A stretch of 64,000 nucleotides of DNA from an uncultured Sphaerochaeta sp. (GTDB lineage: Bacteria > Spirochaetota > Spirochaetia > Sphaerochaetales > Sphaerochaetaceae), in assembly GCF_963667405.1 (NCBI RefSeq), contig NZ_OY763408.1:1263757-1327756 (forward strand), written 5' to 3'. The notes under the pieces are model-generated. The model was given only the letters and a program-made list of their open reading frames with translations. It was not told where the DNA came from and ran no database searches. Below, one piece after another: positions 17,517 through 25,544 of this stretch; within the stretch, counting starts at the first letter, position 1; each line of letters starts with the position of its first letter. Made by a program: the position numbers and the translations under genes.

Positions 17517-19058
17517 ATGAACAGTACGAATGTACGCAATGCAGGTATCCTGCTTCATATCACAAGCCTTCCCTCAGCGTATGGCATCGGAGATTTGGGT
17601 CCTGAGGCATATGCTATGGCAGACTGGCTTGCAAAAGCCCGCATCAACCTCTGGCAGTTGCTTCCCCTCGGACCTACCGGGTATGGAAACTCCCCCTATG
17701 CTGCACGCTCCACGTTTGCCGGAAACGAGTTGATGATCGACCTCGAGCAGTTGCTTCTGCAGGGGTTCCTCAAAGCTTCGGATGTGGCCGATCATCCTAC
17801 GTTCCCTGCCCAGCGGGTGGACTTTGATGCAGTGCAGAGGTGGAAACTGCCACTGCTCAAGCAGGCTGCAGCCGCATTCCTGGACCAGGGCAAGGACAAG
17901 CAGGCATGCTTTGCGGAGTTTTGCTCTCAGCACTCCTTCTGGTTGGATGAGTATGCCCATTTCATGGTGCTGATGGAGCAGTATGGTGATGGACGTTGGT
18001 TCAGCCATTGGCCCAAGGAGTATGCAACGCGTGAAGGGGAAGCACTCAGGCAGTTTGCTTCCGATCATGAGATGCAAATCATGCAATGGAAAGTCCTGCA
18101 GTTTTTCTTTTCCCAGCAGTGGAAAGCCTTCAAGCACTATGTGAACAGCAAAAACATCCAGCTCATTGGTGATGTGCCGATTTTTGTGGCTGCTGACAGT
18201 GCGGATGCCTGGAGCAACCTGCATCTGTTCAAGACGGATGAGAAGGGTCACTTCCGTGCCGTGAGCGGTGTTCCCCCTGATTTCTTCAGTGCAACCGGCC
18301 AACTCTGGGGCAATCCCGTCTACGATTGGAAGGTACTGGAACAGGAAGGGTACGCTTGGTGGCTCAAGCGCCTGGAGCGGCTTTTCTCGTTGACTGATAT
18401 TCTGAGGATCGATCACTTCAGAGGGTTTGATGCCTACTACGAGATACCCAGTGGTGAGAAGACTGCTGAGCATGGAAAGTGGGTGAACGTGGATGGTGAT
18501 GCCTTTTTCAAAGCCGTGCGAAAACGCTTCGGATCGGTTCCCATCATTGCCGAGGATCTGGGAATCATGACCGAGTCCGTGCGTCGTCTCCGCGATGGCA
18601 ATGATTTGCCGGGAATGAAGATATTCCAGTTTGGATTCACCCGTAACAAGGACGGGATGCCAAACTACCATGATGACTTCTTGCCTCACAACTGGGGGGA
18701 GAACTTTGTTGTGTATACCGGAACCCATGACAACAACACCACCGCAGGGTGGTTTGCAAGCCTGGGCAGGGAGGACAAGGATATTGTTCTCTCCTATCTG
18801 GGGTGTGAGGAAAACGATCTGCTTTGGTCGATGCTGCGCCTCCTGATGCTCAGCCATGCACGTACTGCGGTCATCCCCATGCAAGACGTACTGGGCAAAG
18901 GGGAGGAGGCCAGGATGAACTACCCATCCACCTGCAACGAACGGAATTGGAGTTGGCGCATGGAAAAGCATGCATGCACGGATTCTCTCGCTCAATCGCT
19001 GTCCCATCTGGTTGAAATCTCAGCCAGAACCGGCAAGCGTGCCGATGAGCTTCTCTAG
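17517..19058 (+). CDS. malQ: 4-alpha-glucanotransferase (amylomaltase)
   Basis: The 513-residue GH77 enzyme transfers alpha-1,4-glucan segments between maltodextrins in the cytoplasm. Diagnostic segments are NLWQLLPLGPTGYGNSPYA near residue 42, GDVPIFVAADSADAW, the nucleophile region RIDHFRGF, the acid/base region AEDLG and YTGTHDNNT. The length equals that of standard bacterial MalQ. It starts ten bases after the MalG-type permease gene, so imported maltodextrins are remodelled by the product of the same mRNA. Confidence 0.97.
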   Translation: MNSTNVRNAGILLHITSLPSAYGIGDLGPEAYAMADWLAKARINLWQLLPLGPTGYGNSPYAARSTFAGNELMIDLEQLLLQGFLKASDVADHPTFPAQRVDFDAVQRWKLPLLKQAAAAFLDQGKDKQACFAEFCSQHSFWLDEYAHFMVLMEQYGDGRWFSHWPKEYATREGEALRQFASDHEMQIMQWKVLQFFFSQQWKAFKHYVNSKNIQLIGDVPIFVAADSADAWSNLHLFKTDEKGHFRAVSGVPPDFFSATGQLWGNPVYDWKVLEQEGYAWWLKRLERLFSLTDILRIDHFRGFDAYYEIPSGEKTAEHGKWVNVDGDAFFKAVRKRFGSVPIIAEDLGIMTESVRRLRDGNDLPGMKIFQFGFTRNKDGMPNYHDDFLPHNWGENFVVYTGTHDNNTTAGWFASLGREDKDIVLSYLGCEENDLLWSMLRLLMLSHARTAVIPMQDVLGKGEEARMNYPSTCNERNWSWRMEKHACTDSLAQSLSHLVEISARTGKRADELL

Positions 19059-19102
19059 GCTGGCCTCTTTGCCCAAGGGCGGAGTTCATGTACCTTCCTT
19101 TT

Positions 19103-19134
19103 ACAAGGTCGGGGCCTCAAGGTCCCGGCCTTGT
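19103..19134 (+). terminator. Probable terminator after malQ
   Basis: ACAAGGTCGGG pairs with CCCGGCCTTGT (one G-T pair) around a short loop. The downstream stretch is only moderately T-rich, and the hairpin runs into the -35 of the next gene. Confidence 0.6.
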
Positions 19135-19159
19135 TCAACTTCTTGAGTTTTGTTACATT
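19131..19159 (+). promoter_or_regulatory. Promoter of second DUF72 gene, leaderless geometry
   Basis: TTGTTC (19131-19136), 17 bases, TACATT (19154-19159), then six bases to the ATG at 19166. No Shine-Dalgarno is present. Confidence 0.5.
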
Positions 19160-19165
19160 CGGTGT

Positions 19166-20026
19166 ATGGACGGAGTGCATATCGGAACCTGTTCCTGGAA
19201 GTATCCCTCCTGGGAAGGCCTTGTCTACACAGAGGCTGGTGAGGACGAATATCTGTCGCAATACCAGCGAAGGTACAGAACCGTGGAAGTTGACCAGTGG
19301 TTCTGGTCTTTGGGCAAAAGCAGCTACGGACTTCCCGACAGTTCTGTGGTTGCATCCTATGATAGGGCTACCGACTCCTCCTTTCGTTTTACCATCAAAT
19401 GTCCCAATACATTGACCCAGGTATTTGCGTATCACAGCAAGGATGAGCGAAACCGTTGGTTTCTTGATGCAGAAGTCTTCTATCAGTTTCTGGAAAGCCT
19501 TACCACCCTCCTGCCCAAGGTCGGCCTGTTCATGTTTCAGTTTGAATACCTCAACAAGCAAAAGATGGAGAGCCGCGAAGCCTTTCTCGGGCAATTTGCC
19601 CGCTTCATCTCACTGCTGCCCGATGCTCTTCCCTATGGGCTGGAGATCCGCAACCCTGCCTGGTTGGACAGGGACTATCTCAAGACATTGGAAGCGCTGA
19701 ACATCAGCCCTGTTTTGCTCAGCGGGTACTGGATGGATGACCTTGCAAAAACGCTTGCCTTGGTAGCCGAGACATCCATTCCCAAGCTTTGCATCCGCTT
19801 GCATGGGGATGACCGATCAGGGATTGAGCAGAGAACAGGTTCCCGATGGGATGCTTTGGTGCAGTCGAAACAGGATGAACTTGAGGTGATCGCTCCGCTT
19901 CTGTTCAAGTTGGCGAAGCAGGGGAGAACCATCTTCGTGAATGTGAACAACCACTATGAGGGCAGCGCTCCGCTTACCATTGAGAAGCTGGTTGCCCTGC
20001 TTGGGAGGAAAACCCTATGCGAATGA
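19166..20026 (+). CDS. DUF72 (YecE-like) family protein
   Basis: The 286-residue protein begins MDGVHIGTCSWKYPSWEG, the family's N-terminal signature, and has LPYGLEIRNPAWLD and LCIRLHGDDRSG at the expected places. It is a paralog of the protein at 633-1460, but only distantly similar. Longer in-frame starts upstream would run through the malQ terminator, so ATG 19166 is chosen. No ribosome site is visible; the predicted transcription start coincides with the ATG. The function of the family is not established. Confidence 0.85.
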   Translation: MDGVHIGTCSWKYPSWEGLVYTEAGEDEYLSQYQRRYRTVEVDQWFWSLGKSSYGLPDSSVVASYDRATDSSFRFTIKCPNTLTQVFAYHSKDERNRWFLDAEVFYQFLESLTTLLPKVGLFMFQFEYLNKQKMESREAFLGQFARFISLLPDALPYGLEIRNPAWLDRDYLKTLEALNISPVLLSGYWMDDLAKTLALVAETSIPKLCIRLHGDDRSGIEQRTGSRWDALVQSKQDELEVIAPLLFKLAKQGRTIFVNVNNHYEGSAPLTIEKLVALLGRKTLCE

Positions 20027-20066
20027 GTCACAGTGTGGTAGCGTAGAGCTAGAAAGGGAGGCTTTC

Positions 20067-20177
20067 ATGCATAGAGAGGATGACATCCTCACTCGCATTC
20101 CGACAATGGCACCGGCTGCCATGTGTCACCCTTCCTGCAGCACACCCAATACACTTCACTTGAGGAGGTCTGGATGA
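20067..20177 (+). CDS. Possible small leader ORF, 36 residues
   Basis: A 36-codon frame starting MHREDDILTRIPTM follows a strong AGGGAGG ribosome site. Its stop overlaps the ATG of the next gene (ATGA at 20174). The peptide has three prolines and two cysteines and matches nothing I recognise. It may be a translated leader coupling expression of the dioxygenase gene, or chance. Confidence 0.3.
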   Translation: MHREDDILTRIPTMAPAAMCHPSCSTPNTLHLRRSG

Positions 20178-20941
20178 AAGCCAGGATTGTGTATCTGTCC
20201 CATGGCGGTGGGCCGCTTCCCCTGCTCGGAGATGCGTTGCATGCACATATGGTGAAGTTCCTCAAGCAATTGGGTACGACACTTCCGCGGCCAAAGGCCA
20301 TCGTGGTCATCAGTGCCCATTGGGAGGAAGCGGTTCCTACGCTTACCAGCGCCGAATATCCTCCGCTTTTGTATGACTATTACGGCTTCCCCCGTGATGC
20401 CTATGCTATCAGGTATCCGGCCAGCGGAAATCCGCTCCTGGCTGAACGCATCGCTTCCTTGGTGGGCAATGCACGATTGGATGAGATCCGTGGGTTCGAC
20501 CATGGTATGTTTGTTCCCCTGACGTTGCTCTATCCTGATGCGGACATCCCAACCATTCAGCTTTCGCTGCTCTCATCCCTCTCCGCACACGAGCACTATG
20601 CAATGGGGGAGGCGCTTCGCCCCCTGCTTGATGAGGAGATCCTGTTCATAGGTTCGGGATTCTCCTTCCACAATATGCGCTTGTTCTGGAAGGAGGATGA
20701 CGAGCAAAACCATGCCTTCCAGCAATTCCTGATCGAATCCTGCACACAGCCAGGGGGGGAGGAAGCGCGAAAGCAGGCCTTGGTCAACTGGGAGTCCGGC
20801 CCGTATGCACGGTATTGCCATCCACGCGAGGAGCATCTGCTTCCCCTGCATGTCTGTCAGGGCCTAGCCGGTAGGCAGGCACAGCTGATCTTCAACAAGC
20901 CGATCCTGAAACGGGAATCGGTGGCTTTCCTTTGGAGCTGA
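20174..20941 (+). CDS. LigB/DODA-type extradiol aromatic ring-opening dioxygenase family protein
   Basis: The 255-residue protein matches the YgiD/DOPA-4,5-dioxygenase branch of the LigB superfamily. Metal-ligand candidates are His in YLSHGGGPLP near residue 10, His in VVISAHWEE, and His in the GFDHGMFVPL segment. GAGGAGG lies before ATG 20174. Members cleave catechol-type rings or are of unknown physiological role; the substrate here is unknown. It is followed after two bases by the PhzF gene. Confidence 0.85.
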   Translation: MKARIVYLSHGGGPLPLLGDALHAHMVKFLKQLGTTLPRPKAIVVISAHWEEAVPTLTSAEYPPLLYDYYGFPRDAYAIRYPASGNPLLAERIASLVGNARLDEIRGFDHGMFVPLTLLYPDADIPTIQLSLLSSLSAHEHYAMGEALRPLLDEEILFIGSGFSFHNMRLFWKEDDEQNHAFQQFLIESCTQPGGEEARKQALVNWESGPYARYCHPREEHLLPLHVCQGLAGRQAQLIFNKPILKRESVAFLWS

Positions 20942-20943
20942 AC

Positions 20944-21789
20944 ATGAAACGCCGTATTTTCCAAGTCGATGCCTTCACCACGCAGCTTTTTTCAGGAAAC
21001 CCTGCAGGGGTGGTGTTCCCCTCGGACGGGTTGGAAGATCAGCAGATGGTGCTGCTTGCCCGGGAGCTGGGCAACAGTGAGACCGCGTTCATCAACAGCG
21101 ACAGGCAAACCGTACGGTTTTTCACCGCAGTCCAGGAAGTTCCGCTGTGCACCCATGCAACAGTGGCAAGCTACCATGTGCTGACAACGATGCTTGGGCT
21201 TCCGTACGGAAAGCACACGATGGTGTGCAAGGCAGGGGAGCTCTCCATCCACGTTGAAAAGCAGGGTTCCCATCCCACGATTTCCGTACGCCAGAATGCA
21301 GCCCGGTTTGGTCAGGTTCTCACCCCTGATTTGGTTCTTGAGGCCTTGGGTTGCGACTTCCTGGACACAACTCTTCCCATCCAATGGGTCTCCACAGGGA
21401 ATCCGAAGATACTGGTTCCCCTGGAAAGCTTGGCACAGCTCTCTGCACTCCAGCCCGATCGCCAAGCCTTGATAGCCTTGGGAAAGAGCTTGGGGTGCCC
21501 CGGTTTCTATTGTTTCTCATTGGAAGCGTCGCAAGAGGGTGTTGATGCCCATGCAAGGATGTTCAGTCCAGGCTCTGGGGTGGATGAGGATCCTGTCACC
21601 GGCAATGCGGCGGGAGCACTGGGCGTGTACCTGAAAAGCTATGGGAAGATTGACGCATCGCATGCGTGTGTAATCAGGCAAGAGGACAGCAGGGGAAGGT
21701 TCGGGTTCATCCATGTCCAAATGGATGGGGATGTGCCCACCATCACCGGATCTGCTGTCACCGTATATGAGGGGTGTATGGACTGGTAA
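20944..21789 (+). CDS. PhzF-family isomerase
   Basis: The 281-residue protein has the family start IFQVDAFTTQLFSGNPAGVV, the catalytic glutamate segment NSETAFI, LCTHATVAS, and GVDEDPVTGNAAGALG near the C-terminus. These are hallmarks of the diaminopimelate-epimerase-fold PhzF group. Phenazine synthesis is not implied: no other phz gene is present, and most family members have unknown substrates. The preceding GGAG and two-base spacing place it in one operon with the dioxygenase gene. Confidence 0.92.
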   Translation: MKRRIFQVDAFTTQLFSGNPAGVVFPSDGLEDQQMVLLARELGNSETAFINSDRQTVRFFTAVQEVPLCTHATVASYHVLTTMLGLPYGKHTMVCKAGELSIHVEKQGSHPTISVRQNAARFGQVLTPDLVLEALGCDFLDTTLPIQWVSTGNPKILVPLESLAQLSALQPDRQALIALGKSLGCPGFYCFSLEASQEGVDAHARMFSPGSGVDEDPVTGNAAGALGVYLKSYGKIDASHACVIRQEDSRGRFGFIHVQMDGDVPTITGSAVTVYEGCMDW

Positions 21790-21803
21790 CGAGGAGGCAC
21801 CAT

Positions 21804-22094
21804 ATGAGCGAGGAGAGCCGGTATGCCAATGGACAGGTGGAGATGATGCAGTCAGGAAACATTCTCACCCATTACTACAAGAGCGGCATCGTGAAAAGCC
21901 AAGGTCCCCTGAAAGAGAATCTGATGGATGGCCAATGGCACTTCTATCGGGAAAACGGCATGGTCCACCAGGTGGGCACCTACAAGAAGGGGGTGAAGGA
22001 TGGGCCATGGGTCCGCTACAACAAGGCGGGAGCCTTGGAGTATGAGGCCCTGTTTGAGGAGGGGAAGGAAGTCTCTAAACGGCTGTACCACTGA
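21804..22094 (+). CDS. MORN-repeat variant protein
   Basis: The 96-residue protein has tandem YwqK-like MORN variants: YANGQVEM, YYKSGIVKSQGPLKENLMDG, FYRENGMVHQVGTYKKGVKDG and YNKAGALEYEALFEEGK. The repeats form beta hairpins and have no catalytic residues. Database annotation of such proteins as antitoxins is weakly grounded, and no toxin gene is adjacent. GAGGAGG precedes the start, 14 bases after the PhzF gene, so it is probably co-transcribed. Confidence 0.8.
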   Translation: MSEESRYANGQVEMMQSGNILTHYYKSGIVKSQGPLKENLMDGQWHFYRENGMVHQVGTYKKGVKDGPWVRYNKAGALEYEALFEEGKEVSKRLYH

Positions 22095-22104
22095 GTCCTG
22101 AAGC

Positions 22105-22132
22105 TTTCAAATCCACCAAGCGGTGGTATACT
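22105..22132 (+). promoter_or_regulatory. Promoter of 5'-nucleotidase gene
   Basis: TTTCAA (22105-22110), 16 bases and TATACT (22127-22132). The spacer contains the inverted repeat CCACC-AAGC-GGTGG (22113-22126), which could be an operator. Confidence 0.45.
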
Positions 22133-22180
22133 GTCAACAGCACACATGTCGGCCAATACGGTCGGCCAAAGGAGCGTACG

Positions 22181-23965
22181 ATGAAACGAAACGGATTGAA
22201 GCGACCAGTTCTGTTCATGCTGGTTCTGTGCCTCATCGCGAGCTTTACGTTAGCACAACCAATGATGGAAGTGCCGAGTACGGAAAAGCTTGTCATCCTG
22301 GCAACCACGGACCTTCATGGAAATGTCTGGGGGTTCAGCTATGAGAACGACAAGGATACGACCAACACCGGCATGGCCAGGATCGCATCCTATGTCGAGG
22401 AAGTTCGCAAGCAGGAACCGTATGTGGTCTTGGTGGACAATGGGGATACCATCCAAGGCAACATCATGACCGATGACCTGTACAACAAACGCGAAGGCGA
22501 ACATCCGGTCATGCGGGCAATGAACCTGCTCGGCTATGATAGCATGACGCTGGGGAATCATGAGTTCAACTTCGGGGAAAATCTGATCAAGCGGATCCAG
22601 ACCCTGGCGAATTTCCCGATTCTTTCGGCCAACCTTGCCCGCGTCGACGGAACCATGGCCGCGGTGCCGTATACCATCATCGAACGTGGTGGACTGAAGA
22701 TCGGTATCATCGGATTGACCAATCCGAACGCACCGCGTTGGGACGGGGAGAAAACCGACCCCTTCCTCTATGCTCCGGTAGGTCCGGCAGCAAGAAGGGT
22801 GGTGGACATCATCAAGGACAAGACGGACATCATCATCGTTGTCAGCCATGTCGGGCTCTATCCTGAGTATGACGAGGAAGGGGGCAGTGACGGGGCGAAC
22901 AGCATTCTGTCCTTGTGCCCCGAAGTCGATGTGCTCATCGTCGGGCATGATCACAATGCCATCAAGGAGTTCGAAGGCACCACCGTCATCGGCGGGGCAC
23001 GTAACCTTGGTCGTGAAGTCATTCGCATCGACCTGACGTTGGACAAGCAGAAGCAAGTCATAGACCGGAAGATCGAGCTGGTGGATATGGCAAACTACCA
23101 GCCGAGTGACCTGATCCGCAAGAATGCCTTCATTGCAGAAGCTCACAAGGCAACTCGTGATTTCATCAGTGGTGGAGCACCCACGGCAGATGGAAAGAGC
23201 AGCGGAGGCATTTTCGGCAAGGCTGCAGTGGACTTCCAGCCGAAGAACGAGATCGCCGGCATTCCGGAAGGAAAGCTCCGTGATACCGCAGTCATGGATC
23301 TGATCAATGACGTACAGCTGCTCAACAGCGGAGCCGATGTTTCTGCTGCCGCCCTCTTTGCCGATACCAGTGACATCAAGGCAGGGGATATCAACTACGG
23401 AACCATTTTCGGCATCTACAAGTACGACAACACGCTCTATCGCGTGAAGGTGACAGGCAAGGAGCTGAAATCCTACATGGAATGGTCGGCCGCCTGCTAC
23501 AACCAGTGGGTGGAAGGGGATGTGTCGATCAGCTTCAATCCCGAGAAGCCCGGGTACCTGTATGATATGTTCAGTGGTGTCGACTATGAGATCGATCTCT
23601 CCAAGCCGGTGGGGCAGAGAATACGCAATGTGCGCTTCAAGGGCAAGCTGCTCTCAGACGAGCAGGAGCTGACCCTTGCGGTGAACAACTATCGCTACTC
23701 ATCAGCCCTGAAAGCCCAGAAGCTTGTTGCTGGGACCAAGGAGTGGGAGAGCCCGAACTCGATCCGCGACATGTTGGTCGAGTACATCAAGAGCAAAGGT
23801 GTCATCCAGCCGAAGGTCGACAACAACTGGAAGATCGTAGGCGTCAACCTTGCAAGCCCGTATCGTGACCAATTGGTGAAGATGGTCAATGAGGGGAAGC
23901 TTGAAGTACCCTATGCCAAGGCTTTGAATGTCAACGAACTGAAAAAGCAAGGCGTCATCAAATAA
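22181..23965 (+). CDS. Exported 5'-nucleotidase / 2',3'-cyclic nucleotide phosphodiesterase
   Basis: The 594-residue protein has a signal peptide (FMLVLCLIASFTLAQ), so it acts outside the inner membrane in nucleotide scavenging. The N-terminal metallophosphatase domain shows all metal-binding blocks: TTDLHGN, DNGDTIQGN, GNHEFNFG, VVSHVG and VGHDHN. The C-terminal half is the substrate-specificity domain (residues ~330-560), with AVNNYRYSS near its end. It is transcribed alone, between a -10 TATACT promoter and a strong terminator. AAAGGAG precedes ATG 22181. Confidence 0.93.
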   Translation: MKRNGLKRPVLFMLVLCLIASFTLAQPMMEVPSTEKLVILATTDLHGNVWGFSYENDKDTTNTGMARIASYVEEVRKQEPYVVLVDNGDTIQGNIMTDDLYNKREGEHPVMRAMNLLGYDSMTLGNHEFNFGENLIKRIQTLANFPILSANLARVDGTMAAVPYTIIERGGLKIGIIGLTNPNAPRWDGEKTDPFLYAPVGPAARRVVDIIKDKTDIIIVVSHVGLYPEYDEEGGSDGANSILSLCPEVDVLIVGHDHNAIKEFEGTTVIGGARNLGREVIRIDLTLDKQKQVIDRKIELVDMANYQPSDLIRKNAFIAEAHKATRDFISGGAPTADGKSSGGIFGKAAVDFQPKNEIAGIPEGKLRDTAVMDLINDVQLLNSGADVSAAALFADTSDIKAGDINYGTIFGIYKYDNTLYRVKVTGKELKSYMEWSAACYNQWVEGDVSISFNPEKPGYLYDMFSGVDYEIDLSKPVGQRIRNVRFKGKLLSDEQELTLAVNNYRYSSALKAQKLVAGTKEWESPNSIRDMLVEYIKSKGVIQPKVDNNWKIVGVNLASPYRDQLVKMVNEGKLEVPYAKALNVNELKKQGVIK

Positions 23966-23974
23966 CTGCACATA

Positions 23975-24005
23975 AGAGGGGAGGTGGCAAAAGCCACCTC
24001 CTCTT
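23975..24005 (+). terminator. Strong terminator after 5'-nucleotidase gene
   Basis: AAGAGGGGAGGTGGC pairs with GCCACCTCCTCTT around AAAA, with one bulge. It lies between two convergent genes and could act in both directions. Confidence 0.85.
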
Positions 24006-24006
24006 G

Positions 24007-24186
24007 CTATTGGTCAGGATCCTGGAGATCCTTATTTCTGCGTTTTCGGACACTCTCGGTGAGCAGATACTCTATCTGCCCATTGATGGAACGGAAATCG
24101 TCTTCCGCCCATCGGGCAAGCTCTTCCCACAGTGATGACGACAGACGCAGCAATACTTGTTTCTTCGCCTTATCCTTTGCATCCAT
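24007..24186 (-). CDS. Arc-type ribbon-helix-helix protein, 59 residues
   Basis: A 59-codon gene starts at ATG 24186 with AAAGGGG upstream. The product (KKQVLLRLSSSLWEELARWA then EDDFRSINGQIEYLL) has the beta-strand, helix, helix pattern of Arc/MetJ-type DNA-binding proteins; the strand residues QVLLRLS would contact DNA. It lies 17 bases downstream of the SPFH gene on the same strand. It may act as regulator of that operon, perhaps at the 17-base palindrome near 25245 (inference). Confidence 0.85.
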   Translation of the reverse strand: MDAKDKAKKQVLLRLSSSLWEELARWAEDDFRSINGQIEYLLTESVRKRRNKDLQDPDQ

Positions 24187-24203
24187 ACGTCATCCCCTTT
24201 GCA

Positions 24204-25208
24204 TCAATAGATTGATCCACTGTTTACGATCGGCTGGGCATCCCGGTTTCCGCAGAGCACCACCAGCAGATTGCTGACCATGGCCGCCTTGCGTTCCTCA
24301 TCCAGCTCAACCACGTTGTTGCGGCTCAGCTGCTCAAGAGCCATTTCCACCATACCCACGGCCCCTTCCACAATCTTCTGCCTGGCGGCAATGATGGCGG
24401 AGGCTTGCTGGCGCTGGAGCATTGCTGCTGCAATTTCCGGGGCATAGGAGAGGTGGGTGATCCTGGCCTCCACAATCTCCAGACCTGCAACCTCAACCTT
24501 GCTCTGCAGTTCCTCCATCAGGTCATGCGCAACCTCGGTACTGCTTCCGCGCAAGGATTTTTCGTCGTCCTCCGAATCGTAGGGGAAGAGGCGTACCACG
24601 TTTCGAAGCGCTGAATCACACTGAATGGAGAGGTAGTCCACATAGTTGTCGACATTGAAGACAGCTTTTGCAGTATCGACAACCTTCCAGATCACCACAA
24701 CCCCGATGATGATGGGATTGCCCAGTGCATCGTTGATCTTCTGCCTGTCATTGTTCAAGGTCATCGCTTTCAGGGATATCTTCTTCTTGGGAAGCTGGAT
24801 GGAGTAGCTGGAGACAGCCTTCGCCCCGTCACTCTTTGCCTCTGTCTTCGGAGTCATGGTGGTGCCTTCGCTGGCAGTGGCAGGGTTGATGGCAGTGACA
24901 AACGGATTGACAAAGTAGAAGCCGTCATGCTTGAGGGTGCCATAATACTTTCCGAACAGGGTCAGCACCAATGCCTCATTCGGTTTGATAACCTTCAGAC
25001 CGCCAAACAGGATGGGACCTACCACAAACCCGTATATGGCGGTGACAATGAGCAGCAGAACCCTCACTACAAGGGGAATGTCCCATGCAAAAGCGCTGAC
25101 GAAGAAAAAGATGCTGAGCAGGATCAAGAGCGAATTCATGATCAGAACAGCCATGCCGTTGGCTTTTCGATTGAGAACCTTCTCCTGTGAGTAGACGGAA
25201 TCGTTCAT
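24204..25208 (-). CDS. SPFH/Band 7 domain membrane protein
   Basis: The 334-residue protein has two N-terminal membrane segments (residues ~20-42 and 46-68), then an SPFH domain beginning [20 protein letters not shown], with the typical [25 protein letters not shown] and [30 protein letters not shown] segments split over the domain end. It is the flotillin/stomatin type, forming membrane-associated oligomeric scaffolds; the specific role is unknown. GGAGG precedes ATG 25208. It heads a two-gene operon with the ribbon-helix-helix gene. Confidence 0.92.
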   Translation of the reverse strand: MNDSVYSQEKVLNRKANGMAVLIMNSLLILLSIFFFVSAFAWDIPLVVRVLLLIVTAIYGFVVGPILFGGLKVIKPNEALVLTLFGKYYGTLKHDGFYFVNPFVTAINPATASEGTTMTPKTEAKSDGAKAVSSYSIQLPKKKISLKAMTLNNDRQKINDALGNPIIIGVVVIWKVVDTAKAVFNVDNYVDYLSIQCDSALRNVVRLFPYDSEDDEKSLRGSSTEVAHDLMEELQSKVEVAGLEIVEARITHLSYAPEIAAAMLQRQQASAIIAARQKIVEGAVGMVEMALEQLSRNNVVELDEERKAAMVSNLLVVLCGNRDAQPIVNSGSIY

Positions 25209-25236
25209 GCGATTGCCTCCATTGGTAATACATTAA

Positions 25237-25253
25237 GATATCAAATTGATATC
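25237..25253 (-). promoter_or_regulatory. 17-base perfect palindrome upstream of SPFH gene
   Basis: GATATCAA and TTGATATC flank a single central base, 29 bases upstream of the SPFH start codon. Size and position fit a dimeric repressor site. The ribbon-helix-helix protein of the same operon is the obvious candidate, though unproven. Confidence 0.6.
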
Positions 25254-25479
25254 ATCTAGATATTCTTCCCTTCCGTATGTTTTGTCAAGAGTCTGATATC
25301 GTCTTGTGCATTGCTGCAGAGAATAGGCGGTTTGGTACAAGGTGGGTTGTATGTTGCAGGAACGCCCAATCTATGTATTTACTTTTTGATGCATGAGAAT
25401 ACCATGAAGCATGAGATTTGGGAAAACAACGCATCTTCTGCAAAACATCGTACCTATGGTTCCAACCCAGCAAATCAGT
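25254..25479. other. Non-coding interval between SPFH and speA genes
   Basis: The 336-base gap between the divergent SPFH and speA genes holds the SPFH operator at its left edge and a terminator and -10 element at its right. In between I see only short frames without ribosome sites. A small RNA or long speA leader ending at the terminator is possible; no strong promoter for it is visible. Confidence 0.4.
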
Positions 25480-25506
25480 AGGGTCTGTGTGCAGACCTTC
25501 TTTTTT
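25480..25506 (+). terminator. Intrinsic terminator just upstream of speA
   Basis: AGGGTCTG and CAGACCTT pair around TGTG and are followed by C and six T residues. It points toward speA, although no gene lies upstream on this strand. It may end a small RNA or act as a leader attenuator. A -10-like TATACT (25511-25516) follows immediately. Confidence 0.7.
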
Positions 25507-25544
25507 CTGCTATACTGTGGGAAGATACCATCAAAGGAGCAGCA

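Noticed and set aside
17574..19007. 477-codon open frame on the minus strand inside malQ
   Set aside because: It lies wholly antisense to malQ, which has all catalytic motifs. The translated product looks like a reverse-complement shadow, with no domain and no ribosome site.
21804..22094. Antitoxin function for the MORN protein
   Set aside because: The name is common in databases, but no toxin-like gene is adjacent and the repeats themselves give no such evidence.
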